In this document: piece after piece, positions 1-9,975 of the stretch
Layout of the letters: each line of letters starts with the position of its first letter
How positions within the stretch are numbered: position 1 is the first letter of the stretch
From: Planctomycetota bacterium
GTDB lineage: Bacteria; Planctomycetota; PUPC01; JACPCR01
Direction: 5' to 3'
Length of the DNA stretch: 64,000 nucleotides
NCBI GenBank assembly: GCA_016179685.1
Contig: JACPCR010000092.1
Coordinates: forward strand, 25,540 to 89,539
Made by a program: the position numbers and the translations under genes
Notes under the pieces: model-generated
What the model saw: the letters and a program-made list of their open reading frames with translations, nothing else
Database searches by the model: none
What the model was told of the DNA's origin: nothing

Positions 1-2
1 CC

Positions 3-368
3 GAGAAATGCGCCTTGCAGATGTATGGCAACACGGTGAGCCGAGACATTTGTCGGAGCGCGCTGGCTCTGCTGGCCGCGACCAATTTCGAGCCTCACGA
101 GCTGGGGCGGCTGCTGGACGAGCAGCATGAGATGGACCGGGATTATCTCGGCCTCTCCACACCGGCTATCGAACGGGTGTTCCATGCCGCGAAGCGAGCG
201 GGGGCACTCGGGTGCACCCGGCAGGGCCTGGCAGGAGCTATTCTCATCTACGCTCCGCACCGGGAGAGGCAGGTCGCCTTGGCCGTCGAGAAGGCCGGCG
301 GCCTGGGAATCCGCGTGAATCCGGATGGGGGCCTGCGCATTCAGTCCCTTCCAGCTTCGAAGGTCTAA
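3..368 (+). CDS. GHMP-family kinase, C-terminal fragment
   Basis: This is the 3' end of a gene entering from the left edge; the frame is open from base 3, so the first TTG/ATG at 15-21 need not be the start. The peptide resembles the C-terminal domain of GHMP small-molecule kinases (galactokinase, mevalonate and heptose kinases). It has a helix of the type LGRLLDEQHEMDRDYLGLS, then STPAIERV, then a GALG strand followed by the glycine-containing loop GLAGAILIYAP. In this family that C-terminal loop helps close the active site. The glycine-rich loop is less glycine-rich than in typical members. The substrate cannot be told because the ATP-binding N-terminal half lies outside the window. The family call is moderately secure; the specific enzyme is unknown. 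Confidence 0.55.
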   Translation, partial: EKCALQMYGNTVSRDICRSALALLAATNFEPHELGRLLDEQHEMDRDYLGLSTPAIERVFHAAKRAGALGCTRQGLAGAILIYAPHRERQVALAVEKAGGLGIRVNPDGGLRIQSLPASKV

Positions 369-807
369 CGGGGCGTTGCCTCAAGGCGACAAGTCATCGA
401 ACCTGGATTTGAACCCGCACTTCCGTACGCGATGACTACCGGAAGCCGTTCACGGACCTGTTTTCGTGGAGGGGATTCGGTTTTCCGGACTTGCAGACGA
501 GTTCGCAAGTGCACCCGCACTGCCGAGCTCGCCACCGAGTGTGGTTCGAGTGATCCGAGCAGAAACAGGGTACGGCAAGCGCTTCGCCTTGGGCGGGAGG
601 AAGCACTTGCGCTAGAATAGAAGGGCGTGGCATGAGCAACCCCGGGTATTCCGAGGTGACGACGGGTGCCCCGGAGGGGCGCTCGGGTCAGAAAATACCC
701 GCGGGAGTCGCCGGCGTCATGGATGGATGCGCGTCCATCGGAGATGTCGGACTCCCATCCTGGAAACTCCATCGTAGCGAGGGACGGGCATCTGGCCGGG
801 AGCGACC
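369..807. other. Intergenic region with hairpins, no gene seen
   Basis: This stretch of about 440 bases has no convincing coding frame. It contains a perfect 7-bp inverted repeat (383-389 with 430-436) and the dispersed hairpin listed at 493-536. TAGAAT at 613-618 could be a -10 box for the next gene but has no good -35 partner. A GGGAG at about 798-802 is a plausible ribosome binding site for the ATG at 808. Confidence 0.5.
493..536. repeat. Dispersed ACCC-loop hairpin, copy 1 (degenerate)
   Basis: Two 20-base arms (493-512 and 517-536) flank the four-base loop ACCC and pair at about 14 of 20 positions. Arm core and loop match the much better palindrome at 21765-21808: 21 identical bases out of 22 across 497-518 compared with 21769-21790. 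It looks like a decayed copy of the same short palindromic element. There is no T tract, so it is not an obvious intrinsic terminator. Confidence 0.6.
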
Positions 808-3800
808 ATGAAAAGGCATTCGCACACCAGGAAGGAGGGCAGCGGAGTCGGCCTGTCCCTGGCCCTGTGGTTTGTGTCCTTCGTGTGTCTGGGCGAGGAG
901 GGGCCAGCCGCACGGGCCCTCCGTCAAATCCCTCTGAATCACTGGCTGGGGTTGCCAGCGGAGAAGGCAGAAGAGGCCGCGGTGGAGACGGCCGGGTCAT
1001 CCTATATCCCAGAAATCAAGGATCGTGAGACCCTTCGCAAGGTCCGCGAGGCGGTTCAGAAAGAAGCGGCGAAAGAATGGTTGCCCGCCCTGTCCGTTTA
1101 CCAGGAACTGTCCACGTGCACTCGTGACGAATTGATTCCGTTGACTTCCAATCTTTACTGGCCCATTCGAGATTACGGTCTTTGGCGGCTGGCGCGTCTG
1201 GCCGAGGATGGCCGCCGACTGTACGTCGAAACCTACGATCCGGTTTCGCAGGTTCTCTGGGAGCGGGCCCGTACCACGGGCGATGCCGCCGGCATGTACC
1301 CCGTGGCGCAGCAGTACCTCTGCACCACTTACGGTCCCAAGGCCGTGGCTTGGCTGGCCAATTGGTTTTTCGAGCGCGGCGACTTCGAGGCGAGCATCGC
1401 CCAATGGGAAAGGCTGGGTCGCTTCCTGCCCGAACGCTCCTTCGAAGACCTTTGGATGCCCATCCAGCTTGCCGTCTGCTACCGGAAGCTGGGCAGGATG
1501 CGCGATTTTGAGCGAGCCGCCCGCCTGCTCAAGTTGAACCTGGGGGCGCAGGAACTGGTGCTGGGCGGCGAGCGCCGATCCTTGAAGGATTTCGTGCAGG
1601 AGATAGAGGAGATGGAGGGGCCGGCGCAAGAGGCGGGGGACCAGCCCGTTTTTGGTGGGTCGAACGCTCACCAGCATTCACTGGTTGGACCGGCCCGGGG
1701 AGAAGGCTGGGAAGGTTGTTTGTGGTCCGTTTCCTACCTGGAGGGAGGGATTCAGGCAGTCCGGGGGCCGCCGATCCGGGAACGACGCGGCGGCGAGCAG
1801 GTCGTTCAACTGGGGAGCGGGAGTGATCGGGGCAGTCCCGATGAGCTTCCCCTCATCTTTCCCTCGGTGCGGGCCGGGGTGGTCTATTACGCGGCGGGCG
1901 GCATCGTGGCGGCCCGGCATCTGGCGAACGGAGAGCTTCTCTGGACCTTCCCTCAGAGCAAGGGAGGCCGGCGCAGCGAGATGGAGGCCGGGTTGAAGGG
2001 GAGGATGGCGGCCTCCCCGACCCGGTCATCCTGGATTACCGTGCAGGGCGGGCGAGTCTGGGCCACGGTCCGTTCGCCCTGGCCGGGCAGTCCGAGGGAT
2101 GAGAATGTTCTGGTATGCCTGGATGCGGGTGAGGGTACCAGGATTTGGGATCGTGGAGGCTCAGCGGACCCGGATGGAGTCATTTCGCAGGGTCGAATCG
2201 TGGGTTCGCCGGTGGTCCGAGGCGACCGCGTGTACGTGTGCCTCGTGACGGAGCAGGGCGCCTATCAATCGTTCCTGATGTGCCTGGACGCGGGCACCGG
2301 GGCCATGGTGTGGCAGACCTTCATCTGTCTCGCACGCCAGTCCGAGCGCGAATACTATTTCCGGCCGGGCTTCGACCTGTCATCCCTCCCGGCGGAAAGC
2401 GGCGGGATGATTTATGTTTCGACGAGCTTGGGTGTCGTGGCCGCCGTCCGGGGCGACACCGGGCAGATGGAATGGCTGGCCCGGTATGAGCGTCAGCCGT
2501 CGCGATCGGTGGAAAGGTCGCTGGGGTCAGAGGATGCCGGCACCTTCGCGTGGCAGGTGAACGCGCCGATGGTGGCCGACGGATTGGTGTGGGTCACGCC
2601 GAGGGATACGGAACAGCTCCTCTGCTTTGACGCCCGGACCGGCCGGCTGCGGTGGAAGAAGCACGCGGATGAAAACGTGTACCTGCTGGGTTACCGGAAA
2701 GGAAAGCTCTATCTATCCGGGCCCCGCGTCTGCTGCCTGGACGCCTCGGACGGAACGGTGGTGAACAGGTCGGTGGAACTGGAGGGCGCCCCGGCGGGAC
2801 TGGGGTTGGTGGGAGGCAACTTCGTCTACTGTCCGGGGCGTGACCGCTTGTATCAGGTCTTCACCGACAGCGGCAAACTGGGACACGCCCGGTCCTGGCC
2901 GGAGGGACGAGGCCCGGGACATCTGCTCCAGGTGGGGGACATTCTTCTGGTGGCCGGGGTCTCAAGACTGGAAGCCTATGCGGGCGAGGATTATTTCCAG
3001 CAGCAGCTTGAGCGTGTGCGTCTGAATCCAGGCGACATTTCCGGGCGGTTGACTTTGGGTTACCTCCATTTCAGCCGAGGGGACTTGGAATCGGCGGCAG
3101 GGCATCTTCAAGAGGTTCTGGAGCTGGCGGCGCCGGAACTGAAGGTCCAGGGGCGGGCGGTGCACGCCGAGGCCCGGCAGCTTCTGTTTCGGGTTTACAG
3201 CCGCGTGGCGGAGGAGGCCGAGGAACGCGGCGAGGACGGGCCCGCGTCAGCGGCCTTCGAAAAAGCGCTCGAAATGGCGCCGGACGAAGAGTTAAAATTC
3301 CTAGGAACAATCAACCTGGCGGCTCACCGGGAGAGACGTGGGGACTCGATGGGTGCGGTTCGCCTCTACCAGGCGCTGATTACGGATTTTCGCGGGCTCA
3401 GGAGGGAGGAAGCGGGCCTGGATGTGGCCTCCGAAGTTTACGCGCAGGAGAGGATCGAGGAGGTTCTGAAGGAGGCGGGCAGGGCCTGCTACAGTGAGAT
3501 CGAGCAGGAAGCACGGGGGCTCTTTCGCCAGGCGAGCCAGCAGGATTGGCGGGTTCGCTGCGAGGAGGTGAGGGCCCGCTACCCGAACAGCGAGGCGGCG
3601 CAGGAGGCGCTCTTGGTGCTCGGTTCCACGAGTCTGGAGAGAGGCGAGGCCATCGAGGCCTACCGGTACTGGAGCGAGCTGGACCGCCTCGCGTCTGAAA
3701 AGGCCTCGGCGGTGGCCCGGGCGCATCTGGCCCTTTGTCTCGCGCGGCTCGGCCAGCCTGACGAGGCCTTGAAGAGGTGCCGGGAGCTGGAACGAAGCCT

Positions 3801-5526
3801 GTCGAGCCGCCGTTTCCCGTTCCTGGGTCGCGAAACCAGCTTTGCCGAGTTCCAGAGTCGGCTTCGGTCCGAAATCGGAGTTCCTTCAGAAGAGGAGATG
3901 ACCGTCCCGGGAGTCCCCGCCCGTGAGCGATGGCGGGCACGTACCCACGAGATGCGCATCCTCGGCCTGCTCGATGCTTTCGAAAGAAAGCTGCAACCGG
4001 GAGTGGCTGGCCGGTTCTTCGTCATGGCAGGCCCCGGGGGGGTCGAGTGCTGGGACGCGCACACGGGGCAGCCGAGGTGGCTGTACCCGCGTCGGAAGCG
4101 GGAACAAGGCTGGCTGGGTATCCAAATCACGCCCGATCGCCTGGGTTTCATGCGCCAGGTGGGACGGGTGATCGATCAGCCCGCCCGGGAGGCGGGCTTG
4201 CAGCCCGGCGATGTCATCGTCCGGATCGGGACGTCGCCGATTGCCCCCGCACCCAACGCCAGGGCCGAGGACGATGTCCTGCGCCAGGCCCTGGCGAACA
4301 GTATCGTGGACGTCATCAAGCGGTCTCCGCAGGGCCGAGATTTGCCTATTGTGGTGGAACGCGGCGGCAAGAATGTTGTTCTCCAGGCAAGGCTCGAAGG
4401 AAGGCCCGAGGAAGTCTGGCTGGCAGGAATCACGGATAGCGTGGCGGTGATCGGCGCGAATCGGACTCTCTTCGGGCTTGACGTCGAAAACGGCCGGCCC
4501 CTCTGGTCCCGTACCCTGCCGGACATGCAGGTTCCGGAAGACCCGGACCATCTTCGGGGATTCGACTGGGAAGGACGCCTGACGTCTCTGGCGGAATCGG
4601 GGCCTCGCTCGTCGTTCCTGGGCCTCATGGCCATCCATTTCGGCGGCGGTCGATTGCGCGTGCTGGACACGAGAAAGGGGACTTTTTTGTGGGAGGCGGA
4701 ATCGGACGGCCGGCTTCTAGAGCCGAGCATCCTTGCCGGAGAGATCGTCCTGAGCCTGGCCAGGATGGGCGACTCGAGCGGTGAAAGGGGTCCCGTCCGT
4801 CTGACCGCACGCGACTTGTGGACGGGACGGATTCAGTACGAGCTGAATCTGGGCTTGCCGTCGGGGAATTTGACCCGAAGCCTGGCCGTCTCCGGTCCCG
4901 ACACCTTGTGTGTTCTGGCGGAGCAGGCCCTCGAGTGCCGGAGGCTGCGGACCGGGGCCTTGATGGGCAGCACGGCGACGAAGGGGCAGCGAGGCGAGAT
5001 TCTGGCGGCCGGGGATGGCCTGGTGGCCATGATTTCTGGCCGGACGATACTCAGCGTCCACGACGGGAAATCCGGCAGTCTGCTTTGGAAGCGGCATTCA
5101 GTGGAGGGGGCTGAATGGGCTTCTGTGTGCCGCACGGAGTCTTTGTATTCTCGCTCCAGGTACGTGGTGGCCCAGGCTTCGACGGGCCGGATCGAAGGAT
5201 TCGAGGCCTCCACCGGGCGTTCGGTCTGGCAGTATGATCCCGAATATCCGGAGAGAGAGACGCCGTATGCGCTTCAGGCCGCCGCGGGTGTCATTCTTGC
5301 TGCCTGGCGGACGGGGGGAGGGGTGGATCCGGGAAAGGATGCCCCGGGGCCTGCGGCCACTCGCCTCACCCTGCTTAAAAACGCGACGGGCGACGTTTTC
5401 CAGGTGATTGATGTCCCAGGGTCGCTACAATTCACCCAGTGGGTCGGCAAGGCCCTGGTGGTATTCACGACCGAGGGGGTTTTTGGATACGAGGCGGAGG
5501 CCGTCGAGCGCGGCCCTCAACTTTAG
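808..5526 (+). CDS. Giant secreted PQQ-propeller / TPR / PDZ protein
   Basis: A 1572-aa protein with an N-terminal hydrophobic segment (GLSLALWFVSFVCLG) that should export it. A helical TPR-like part covers about residues 60-260. A PQQ-type beta-propeller follows (about 350-760), recognised by repeated strands such as LANGELLWTF, CLDAGTGAMVW and FDARTGRLRW. A second TPR block covers about 780-1040. A PDZ-like domain at about 1100-1200 contains GWLGIQ and AGLQPGDVIVRIG. A second propeller (about 1200-1560) has GLDVENGRPLW, VHDGKSGSLLW and GFEASTGRSVW. Such proteins are thought to be extracytoplasmic scaffolds; no catalytic residues are apparent. The start at 808 follows GGGAG and begins the signal peptide. 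It lies 230 bases upstream of the MoxR cluster on the same strand, so a link to that system is possible but unproven. Confidence 0.8.
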   Translation: MKRHSHTRKEGSGVGLSLALWFVSFVCLGEEGPAARALRQIPLNHWLGLPAEKAEEAAVETAGSSYIPEIKDRETLRKVREAVQKEAAKEWLPALSVYQELSTCTRDELIPLTSNLYWPIRDYGLWRLARLAEDGRRLYVETYDPVSQVLWERARTTGDAAGMYPVAQQYLCTTYGPKAVAWLANWFFERGDFEASIAQWERLGRFLPERSFEDLWMPIQLAVCYRKLGRMRDFERAARLLKLNLGAQELVLGGERRSLKDFVQEIEEMEGPAQEAGDQPVFGGSNAHQHSLVGPARGEGWEGCLWSVSYLEGGIQAVRGPPIRERRGGEQVVQLGSGSDRGSPDELPLIFPSVRAGVVYYAAGGIVAARHLANGELLWTFPQSKGGRRSEMEAGLKGRMAASPTRSSWITVQGGRVWATVRSPWPGSPRDENVLVCLDAGEGTRIWDRGGSADPDGVISQGRIVGSPVVRGDRVYVCLVTEQGAYQSFLMCLDAGTGAMVWQTFICLARQSEREYYFRPGFDLSSLPAESGGMIYVSTSLGVVAAVRGDTGQMEWLARYERQPSRSVERSLGSEDAGTFAWQVNAPMVADGLVWVTPRDTEQLLCFDARTGRLRWKKHADENVYLLGYRKGKLYLSGPRVCCLDASDGTVVNRSVELEGAPAGLGLVGGNFVYCPGRDRLYQVFTDSGKLGHARSWPEGRGPGHLLQVGDILLVAGVSRLEAYAGEDYFQQQLERVRLNPGDISGRLTLGYLHFSRGDLESAAGHLQEVLELAAPELKVQGRAVHAEARQLLFRVYSRVAEEAEERGEDGPASAAFEKALEMAPDEELKFLGTINLAAHRERRGDSMGAVRLYQALITDFRGLRREEAGLDVASEVYAQERIEEVLKEAGRACYSEIEQEARGLFRQASQQDWRVRCEEVRARYPNSEAAQEALLVLGSTSLERGEAIEAYRYWSELDRLASEKASAVARAHLALCLARLGQPDEALKRCRELERSLSSRRFPFLGRETSFAEFQSRLRSEIGVPSEEEMTVPGVPARERWRARTHEMRILGLLDAFERKLQPGVAGRFFVMAGPGGVECWDAHTGQPRWLYPRRKREQGWLGIQITPDRLGFMRQVGRVIDQPAREAGLQPGDVIVRIGTSPIAPAPNARAEDDVLRQALANSIVDVIKRSPQGRDLPIVVERGGKNVVLQARLEGRPEEVWLAGITDSVAVIGANRTLFGLDVENGRPLWSRTLPDMQVPEDPDHLRGFDWEGRLTSLAESGPRSSFLGLMAIHFGGGRLRVLDTRKGTFLWEAESDGRLLEPSILAGEIVLSLARMGDSSGERGPVRLTARDLWTGRIQYELNLGLPSGNLTRSLAVSGPDTLCVLAEQALECRRLRTGALMGSTATKGQRGEILAAGDGLVAMISGRTILSVHDGKSGSLLWKRHSVEGAEWASVCRTESLYSRSRYVVAQASTGRIEGFEASTGRSVWQYDPEYPERETPYALQAAAGVILAAWRTGGGVDPGKDAPGPAATRLTLLKNATGDVFQVIDVPGSLQFTQWVGKALVVFTTEGVFGYEAEAVERGPQL

Positions 5527-5549
5527 AGTCTCGGCGTATCATTTCTCCG

Positions 5550-5590
5550 CGCCCGCCTCCTTCCGAAGGGTTCCCTGCGGGAGGCGGGCG
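5550..5590. terminator. GC-rich hairpin after the giant PQQ gene
   Basis: Perfect 11-bp inverted repeat: CGCCCGCCTCC (5550-5560) pairs with GGAGGCGGGCG (5580-5590), leaving a 19-base loop. It starts 24 bases after the stop codon of the upstream gene. There is no immediate T run, so it may be a weak terminator or an RNA-protecting structure separating that gene from the MoxR cluster. Confidence 0.45.
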
Positions 5591-5755
5591 TCCGGTGGAG
5601 TTCTTTTGAAAGTGGATTTTCTCTGTTTTGTTGTGCCGCCCCGGGCGGCGACGGAAATGGGAGGGGCGGGGCTGGAGGCCACGGATGCCTGCCCCGCGGG
5701 CGCGCCCTTTCCGAAGCGCCGACCGTGGAAGGGCGGTGCGTGAGGAGTTTCGTCC

Positions 5756-6877
5756 ATGGCCCTGGAAGCCGAAAGCTCGATGTCAGAGGCAGAGCGCAGT
5801 GGGACTCCGGCGGCGCCGGAGGCATTGGTCGAGTCGGACATGGAAGCCGTTCGCCGGTTGCACGACGGTTATCGCCGGATTCGGGATGAGCTGAACAAGG
5901 TCATTGTCGGACAGGCCGGCGTTCTGGATGACCTGCTCACGGCCCTGTTCTGCCGGGGGCACTGCCTGCTGGTCGGTGTCCCGGGCCTGGCCAAGACGTT
6001 GATGATCAGCACCTTGGCCCGCACGTTGTCCCTGTCCTTCAATCGCATCCAATTCACGCCGGACCTGATGCCTGCGGACATCACCGGCACTGAAGTGATT
6101 CAGGAGGACAAGAGCACCGGTGAGCGGAGATTCAAGTTTCTCCGGGGTCCCATTTTTGCGCAGGTGATTTTGGCGGACGAGATCAACCGAACGCCGCCGA
6201 AGACGCAGGCGGCGCTCCTGGAGTCGATGCAGGAGCGGCAGGTGACCCTGGGTGGCGTGCGCTATGCGCTGGACGAGCCCTTCTTTGTACTGGCCACCCA
6301 GAATCCCATCGAGCAGGAGGGGACCTACCCGCTGCCGGAGGCCCAACTGGATCGTTTTATGTTCGAGACGCTGGTGGACTACCCGGAGGAAGAGGAGGAG
6401 ATGAAGATCGTGAAGCTGACCACCTCAGCGTTGCGTACGGAGGTGCAGCCCGTGCTCGGGGCCGGAGAGATTCTCGGGCTTCAGGAAATTGTCCGGCGTG
6501 TGCCGATTTCCGACCACGTCATTCGGTACGCGTTGAAACTGGTACGGCTGACGCGGGTGGGGAAGGGTGACGTTCCGGAATTTGTGCGGCAGTCCGTGGC
6601 GTGGGGCGCGGGGCCCCGCGCGTCTCAATATCTGGTGCTGGGCGGGAAGGCTCGAGCGGTGCTGAGCGGAAGGTACTACGTGTCGTGTGACGACATTCGG
6701 GCCGTGGCCTTCCCGGTCCTTCGCCATCGCATCATCACCAATTTCAACGCGGAAGCCGAGGGTGTGACCTCGGACCGGATCATCGAGAGACTGATCGCTG
6801 AAATCCCGCGGGTCGATGCAGAGGTGGTTCACGATGGAAGACTCGCGGAAGTACTTAGATCCGAAAATCCTCGGTAA
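5756..6877 (+). CDS. MoxR-family AAA+ ATPase (first paralogue)
   Basis: A 373-aa cytoplasmic AAA+ ATPase of the MoxR family, whose members act as chaperone-like ATPases on VWA-domain partners. Walker A is GVPGLAKT (residues 74-81) and Walker B is LADEINR (D141, E142). Other family hallmarks are [14 protein letters not shown], the sensor stretch [18 protein letters not shown] and the lid-domain stretch WGAGPRASQ. About 45 residues precede the core, a little more than usual; the second Met (residue 9) could be the real start. The end overlaps the start of the DUF58 gene, so the two are probably translationally coupled. MoxR followed by DUF58, BatA-like and VWA genes is the classic order for this family. 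A second moxR lies at 26989-28026 on the other strand. Confidence 0.95.
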   Translation: MALEAESSMSEAERSGTPAAPEALVESDMEAVRRLHDGYRRIRDELNKVIVGQAGVLDDLLTALFCRGHCLLVGVPGLAKTLMISTLARTLSLSFNRIQFTPDLMPADITGTEVIQEDKSTGERRFKFLRGPIFAQVILADEINRTPPKTQAALLESMQERQVTLGGVRYALDEPFFVLATQNPIEQEGTYPLPEAQLDRFMFETLVDYPEEEEEMKIVKLTTSALRTEVQPVLGAGEILGLQEIVRRVPISDHVIRYALKLVRLTRVGKGDVPEFVRQSVAWGAGPRASQYLVLGGKARAVLSGRYYVSCDDIRAVAFPVLRHRIITNFNAEAEGVTSDRIIERLIAEIPRVDAEVVHDGRLAEVLRSENPR

Positions 6878-7727
6878 GGTCTCCCGGCTGGGCATCAAGG
6901 CTCGCCTGATCGTGGAAGGCTACATCTCCGGCCTGCACGAGAGCCCGTTCCACGGCTACAGCGTGGAATTCGCTCAACACCGCGAGTACGTGCCCGGAGA
7001 CGACATCCGGGACGTGGACTGGAAGGTCTGGGCAAGGTCCGATCGATATTACATCAAGCAGTACGAGGAAGAGACGAATCTGAGGGCTTACCTCGTCGTG
7101 GACGTCAGCGAGTCCATGGCTTATCAGTCCGGCCTTCTGTCCAAGATGGACTATGCCTGTTACGTGGCGGCTTCCCTGGCCTACCTCATGTTGCGGCAGC
7201 AGGACTCCGTGGGGCTCGTCCTTTTTGACGAGAAGGTGCGCCGTTTTGTGCGCGACTCGAGCCATCCGTCCCACTTGAAGGTGCTGCTGCAGGAACTCGA
7301 GCTGGCGACGCCGTCCAGCGGGACACACATGGAGCCCATCTTTCATGACTTGGCTGATCGGTTGCGCCGTAAGGGGCTGTTGATCGTGATTTCGGATCTC
7401 TTGACGGATCCGGAGCGGCTGCTGTTCGGCCTCGAGCATGTGCGACACCGACGGCACGAGGTCATCGTCTTTCATGTCCTAGACGAGGCGGAACGGACGT
7501 TTCCATTTGAGGAGATGACGCTGTTCGAGGGGATGGAGAACGGCCCGAGATTGTTTACGGAACCGTTGTCCCTCCGCCAGGCCTACCTGGCCGAACTGGA
7601 AAGCTTCATCGGCAAGGTCAGGCGGGGCTGCAGGGAGAACCGCATCGATTACGTTCCGCTGAGCACGTCCGATCCCCTGGACATTGCCCTAAGCAGTTAT
7701 CTGGCCAATCGTCTGGCCCGGAGTTGA
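6834..7727 (+). CDS. DUF58 / VWA-like protein, MoxR partner
   Basis: A 297-aa DUF58 protein. The diagnostic N-terminal motif is present ([20 protein letters not shown], about residues 44-63), followed by a VWA-like fold with the metal-site-like strand [10 protein letters not shown]. The ATG at 6834 is preferred over 6816 because a GAGGTGG sequence sits about 7 bases upstream. The gene overlaps the end of moxR by 44 bases. DUF58 proteins accompany MoxR ATPases in nearly all phyla that have them and are thought to be substrates or adaptors of the ATPase. No signal peptide or membrane helix is seen, so it probably acts in the cytoplasm or at the inner face of the membrane. Confidence 0.93.
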   Translation: MEDSRKYLDPKILGKVSRLGIKARLIVEGYISGLHESPFHGYSVEFAQHREYVPGDDIRDVDWKVWARSDRYYIKQYEEETNLRAYLVVDVSESMAYQSGLLSKMDYACYVAASLAYLMLRQQDSVGLVLFDEKVRRFVRDSSHPSHLKVLLQELELATPSSGTHMEPIFHDLADRLRRKGLLIVISDLLTDPERLLFGLEHVRHRRHEVIVFHVLDEAERTFPFEEMTLFEGMENGPRLFTEPLSLRQAYLAELESFIGKVRRGCRENRIDYVPLSTSDPLDIALSSYLANRLARS

Positions 7728-7778
7728 AGGGGAGCGGGCCTGCCGCCTTCCAAAAATGTTGCTTGTCGAGGTCGTGCC

Positions 7779-9962
7779 GTGTTTGCGCAACCGCTACTGC
7801 TGCTCGGCGTTATTCTGGGTGCGGCGCCGATCCTGATTCACCTGCTGAATCGGCGCCGGTTTCGCACCGTGGCGTGGGCGGCGATGAAATTTCTCCTCGA
7901 GTCACAAAGGAAGAACAATCGGCGCATCCGCTTCCAGCACCTGCTGCTGCTGATCCTGCGGACGCTCATCCTGGTCCTCGTTCCACTGGCGATGGCCCGG
8001 CCGAGAATCGCCCCGGAGACTCTGGCCGCCGTGGCGGCGTCATCACCGGCCCGGCACGTGCTCCTCTTGCTCGATCACTCGTTCAGCATGAGTTGCCAGA
8101 GCGGCGGGCGGTCACCTTTTGACGAGGGCCGGTTCGCCGCCAAGGCCATCGTGGACTCTCTGCGGGAAGGAGATAAGGTCGCCTTTTACCTCATCTCGGA
8201 CACGGCCGAAGGTGTCGTTCGGGAACCTTCCTATCACTTGAGGGCGGTGTCCGCTGAGATCGAGTCTGCCGTGGTCTCGCACGGCGGAACGGATATTCCT
8301 GCAGCGCTGAAGGCAGCCGCCGAATTCATGCGCGACTCGTCCAGTCCCCAGCGCGAGGTCTACTTGATCACGGACTTCCAAGAGGTCGGGTGGAAATTGA
8401 GCCAGGCGGCCCGGGACCCGGAATTTCTGCAGGCGGTGAGAGACCTGTCCAGAACCACGGAACTGGTTTTCATCGACGTTGGACGGGAAATGACCGGCAA
8501 TTTGGCCGTCACCGACATGCAGGTCGCACGGCGCTCCGTCTTGGTCGGTGAAATGACTCCATTTGAAGTCACCGCCCGCAACTTCGGCTTCCAGGACGCG
8601 GGCAAGGCGGTCGTCTCTTTCTACGTGGATAACCGCAAACAGGGCTCCGCTGCAACCCGGATACCGGCACGTGATGAGGTCCGCCTGCGCTTCCACTATC
8701 TCTTTCACGACCAGGATGCCCACGTGGTCACAGCTACCCTCGATCCCGATGAGTTGTCGCTGGATGATGAGCGGTTTCTTTCCGTCCATGCCCTGGCTGC
8801 CGTCCGTGTCCTTTGCGTCGATGGCCATCCGGACAGCGCCCAGGGTCAGGGAGAGGTTCGATACATTAAGGCAGCCCTGGCCCCGGCGGGGTCGTCTTCG
8901 CCGTTTGTTCCCGAGGTCACCAGCCCATCCGGCCTCCGGCCCGCGTCGTTGCCGGAATCCAGCATCCTCATCATGGCCAATGTGGCACTGTTGACCCCGG
9001 ACTCGCTGGATGCATTGGAGCATTTTGTACGGGAAGGCGGCGGGTTGGTGGTTTTCCTCGGAGATCGGGTGGATACTCGATTCTACAATGAAAAACTCTA
9101 TCACGAGGGCCGGGGGCTGTTGCCGGCCCGGCTGGAGGAGACCGTGGAGAAGCGTGGGGATGACGCGGCGACGCCCTTTGTGGAGCCCCGAGCCTTCGAA
9201 CATCCCGTCCTTTCTCTGTTCCAGGGATTGCAGGCAACGACGCTGACCTCCGTCCTGGCGTGGAAATACACCCGGGTTTCGCTGCCTCCGGAAGGGAGCG
9301 AATCCACGGTCATCTGCCGTTACAGTTCGGGCGATCCAGCCCTCGTGGAAAGGCGATACGGCCTGGGGCGTACCCTCCTGGTCACGACCACCGGAGATGC
9401 GGATTGGACCAACTTGCCTCAAAAACCGGTATTCTTGCCGCTGGTCCATGAGATGGCCGGCTTCATGCTCCAAGGGGCGGACCCTCGGCGGAATCTTCGG
9501 TTGGGCGAGTCCTATCGGCGATTCCTGAAACCACCGGAATTCGGGGGCAAGTTCCAGGTCACTCGCCTCGCTCAAGCCTCTGGAGACCCCCGTGTCGAGC
9601 CGGGCCGTGAAGAAAAACCGATGCCCATCGTCCCAGCTCCTCAGGGCCCCCATTTCGTTCTCCACTTCGGAGAGACTCGCCAGGCCGGTGTCTATCGGGT
9701 GGACCGTACCGACGTACCCGGAGGCGTGGATTATTTTGCGGTGAACGTTCCCGTGGAGGAGAGCGACCTCCAAAGGGTCACGGCGGACAGGATTCGCCAG
9801 ACTTTTCCGGGTCTTCAATTCCGCTACGAGACTCAGGGATCGGTGTCCCGGCATGACGCGCAGCCGGTCGGCCAACCCCAAGAGCTTTGGAAGACGATTC
9901 TCGGTGCGGTGCTCATTCTTGTTTGCCTGGAATCGATCCTGGCTCACCGGTTCGGGCGATGA
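7779..9962 (+). CDS. BatA-like membrane protein with VWA domain
   Basis: A 727-aa membrane protein. It begins with the BatA/aerotolerance N-terminal region: a hydrophobic helix with IHLLNRRRFR and a second helix at about residues 54-73. A VWA domain follows with an intact MIDAS-type D-x-S-x-S (D99, S101, S103). A central part resembling a class I amidotransferase-like fold lies at about residues 350-560, and a final membrane helix (ILGAVLILVCLESILA) is near the C-terminus. The start is GTG at 7779, 51 bases after the DUF58 gene. Such proteins place a large domain outside the membrane, anchored at both ends. It should be a partner of the MoxR/DUF58 pair. The amidotransferase-like part is judged by overall pattern only. 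Confidence 0.85.
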   Translation: MFAQPLLLLGVILGAAPILIHLLNRRRFRTVAWAAMKFLLESQRKNNRRIRFQHLLLLILRTLILVLVPLAMARPRIAPETLAAVAASSPARHVLLLLDHSFSMSCQSGGRSPFDEGRFAAKAIVDSLREGDKVAFYLISDTAEGVVREPSYHLRAVSAEIESAVVSHGGTDIPAALKAAAEFMRDSSSPQREVYLITDFQEVGWKLSQAARDPEFLQAVRDLSRTTELVFIDVGREMTGNLAVTDMQVARRSVLVGEMTPFEVTARNFGFQDAGKAVVSFYVDNRKQGSAATRIPARDEVRLRFHYLFHDQDAHVVTATLDPDELSLDDERFLSVHALAAVRVLCVDGHPDSAQGQGEVRYIKAALAPAGSSSPFVPEVTSPSGLRPASLPESSILIMANVALLTPDSLDALEHFVREGGGLVVFLGDRVDTRFYNEKLYHEGRGLLPARLEETVEKRGDDAATPFVEPRAFEHPVLSLFQGLQATTLTSVLAWKYTRVSLPPEGSESTVICRYSSGDPALVERRYGLGRTLLVTTTGDADWTNLPQKPVFLPLVHEMAGFMLQGADPRRNLRLGESYRRFLKPPEFGGKFQVTRLAQASGDPRVEPGREEKPMPIVPAPQGPHFVLHFGETRQAGVYRVDRTDVPGGVDYFAVNVPVEESDLQRVTADRIRQTFPGLQFRYETQGSVSRHDAQPVGQPQELWKTILGAVLILVCLESILAHRFGR

Positions 9963-9975
9963 GGGTTCCGCGGAC

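Noticed and set aside
383..436. tRNA-like piece with a TTCAAAT T-loop look and a 7-bp acceptor-like inverted repeat (minus strand)
   Set aside because: The T-stem does not pair, there is no D arm or anticodon arm, and the span is far too short. It is only a small inverted repeat.
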